Origin: Nothopassalora personata
Lineage: Eukaryota; Ascomycota; Dothideomycetes; Mycosphaerellales; Mycosphaerellaceae
Assembly: GCA_033816765.1 (NCBI GenBank)
Contig: CM066289.1
Span: forward strand, 3,100,001 to 3,164,000
Direction of reading: 5' to 3'
Length of the DNA stretch: 64,000 bases
Made by a program: the position numbers and the translations under genes. How positions within the stretch are numbered: the first letter of the stretch is position 1; each line of letters opens with the position of its first letter. The notes below the pieces were generated by a model, which was not told the DNA's origin, did no database searches, and was given only the letters and a program-made list of their open reading frames with translations. Of this stretch, positions 63,516 to 64,000 are shown in pieces.

Positions 63516-63902
63516 TATCGTAATATATAGCACGCCTACGATCTTCTAATCGTAGATAAACTAAAGCTTACTTTCTTCTATCGACGCTATACGCGTCTCC
63601 TAGTGTACGTATACGCGTTACGTACGGTATACTAAGCTAGGTATAGCCGCATTATATGTAAGGGTTAGCTATAGGCTACCCTTATAGAACCCCTTATAGT
63701 TTCGATACGTTTAACTTACTATTTAATATTACTGTTTAGAATACACCGTAACCTAACCTCTACCTTACTGCTACTTAGTCTTTATAAGATAAGATAGCTA
63801 CTACTTTATTACTTTCCCTCGACTTCCTATTAGCCCGAGAACAAATCCGATTAAGCTTATCTTCTTAACTTATAATATTATTAGGTTATACTAAACCTAA
63901 TA
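63516..63902 (+). repeat. D-family LTR (387 bp) with an unrelated U3
   Basis: The right half (63700-63902) matches the R/U5 of the C and D LTRs and ends CCTAATA. The left half starts TATCGTAAT and is unlike any other LTR in the window; TGTCGTAATG at 63973 begins a similar sequence. Flanks (GGGAA / GCTAT) do not form a duplication. Confidence 0.55.
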
Positions 63903-64000
63903 GCTATATCTCCTACTCTTTAATCTTAGCCCTTAAGGCCTCTCTTCTCGTAACTAGGGCTACGTATTAAGGGATGTCGTAATGTATAGCACGCCTACGA
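63903..64000. repeat. Second copy of F gag N-terminal sequence, then an LTR-like start
   Basis: 63903-63960 repeats 63309-63370 (F gag N-terminal region, minus strand) with a few changes; from 63973 it repeats the start of the LTR at 63516. Cut by the window end, so its nature is unclear. Confidence 0.5.

Overview
The window is a transposon graveyard from what looks like a filamentous ascomycete (Pezizomycotina) genome. All features I can identify belong to LTR retrotransposons; I found no host gene. Most of the sequence carries the mark of repeat-induced point mutation (RIP): CA and TG dinucleotides are scarce, TA is very common, CG survives, and coding frames are full of TAG/TAA where Gln or Trp codons are expected. 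Species cannot be told from this.

Layout. Positions 1-12825: two identical, RIP-free copies of a Ty3/gypsy chromovirus (element A), head to tail and sharing LTRs; the first is cut by the window edge. 12826-14005 and 21684-23607: a RIP-degraded Ty1/copia element. 14006-21678: a complete RIP-free Ty3/gypsy element (B) with identical 192-bp LTRs and a GTATA target-site duplication, inserted in the copia reverse transcriptase. 23608-29635 (minus): element C, a RIP-degraded relative of A, cut at its 3' end by the copia LTR. 29636-31180 and 60675-63515 (minus): the two parts of a still older gypsy element F, itself hit by a fresh solo LTR (29702-30042, TTACT duplication). 31181-60674 (minus): a large RIP-degraded gypsy element G of about 11.8 kb, of which a 10.6-kb part is present twice as a direct repeat (31327-41959 and 49035-59667). 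Between the repeats lies element D (41960-49034, plus), another RIP-degraded relative of A. 63516-64000: an LTR and rearranged F-like sequence.

Insertion order can be read from which element interrupts which: F is oldest; C, G and the solo LTR are inside F; copia is inside C; A and B are inside copia; D sits between the two partial G copies. The last arrivals (A, B, solo LTR) escaped RIP.

Biology of note. Both intact elements have a textbook-looking -1 frameshift signal at the gag/pol junction (slippery GGGAAAA or GGGAAAT, 4-5 nt spacer, 8-bp stem around the gag stop). The A/C/D family carries, antisense between pol and the 3' LTR, a tRNA-like gene and (A and D) a zinc-cluster plus coiled-coil protein gene. 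G carries a very long accessory reading frame (about 1000 codons) downstream of pol and an exact 16-bp palindrome at several sites. The D/G arrangement is best explained by unequal recombination between two D-type insertions.
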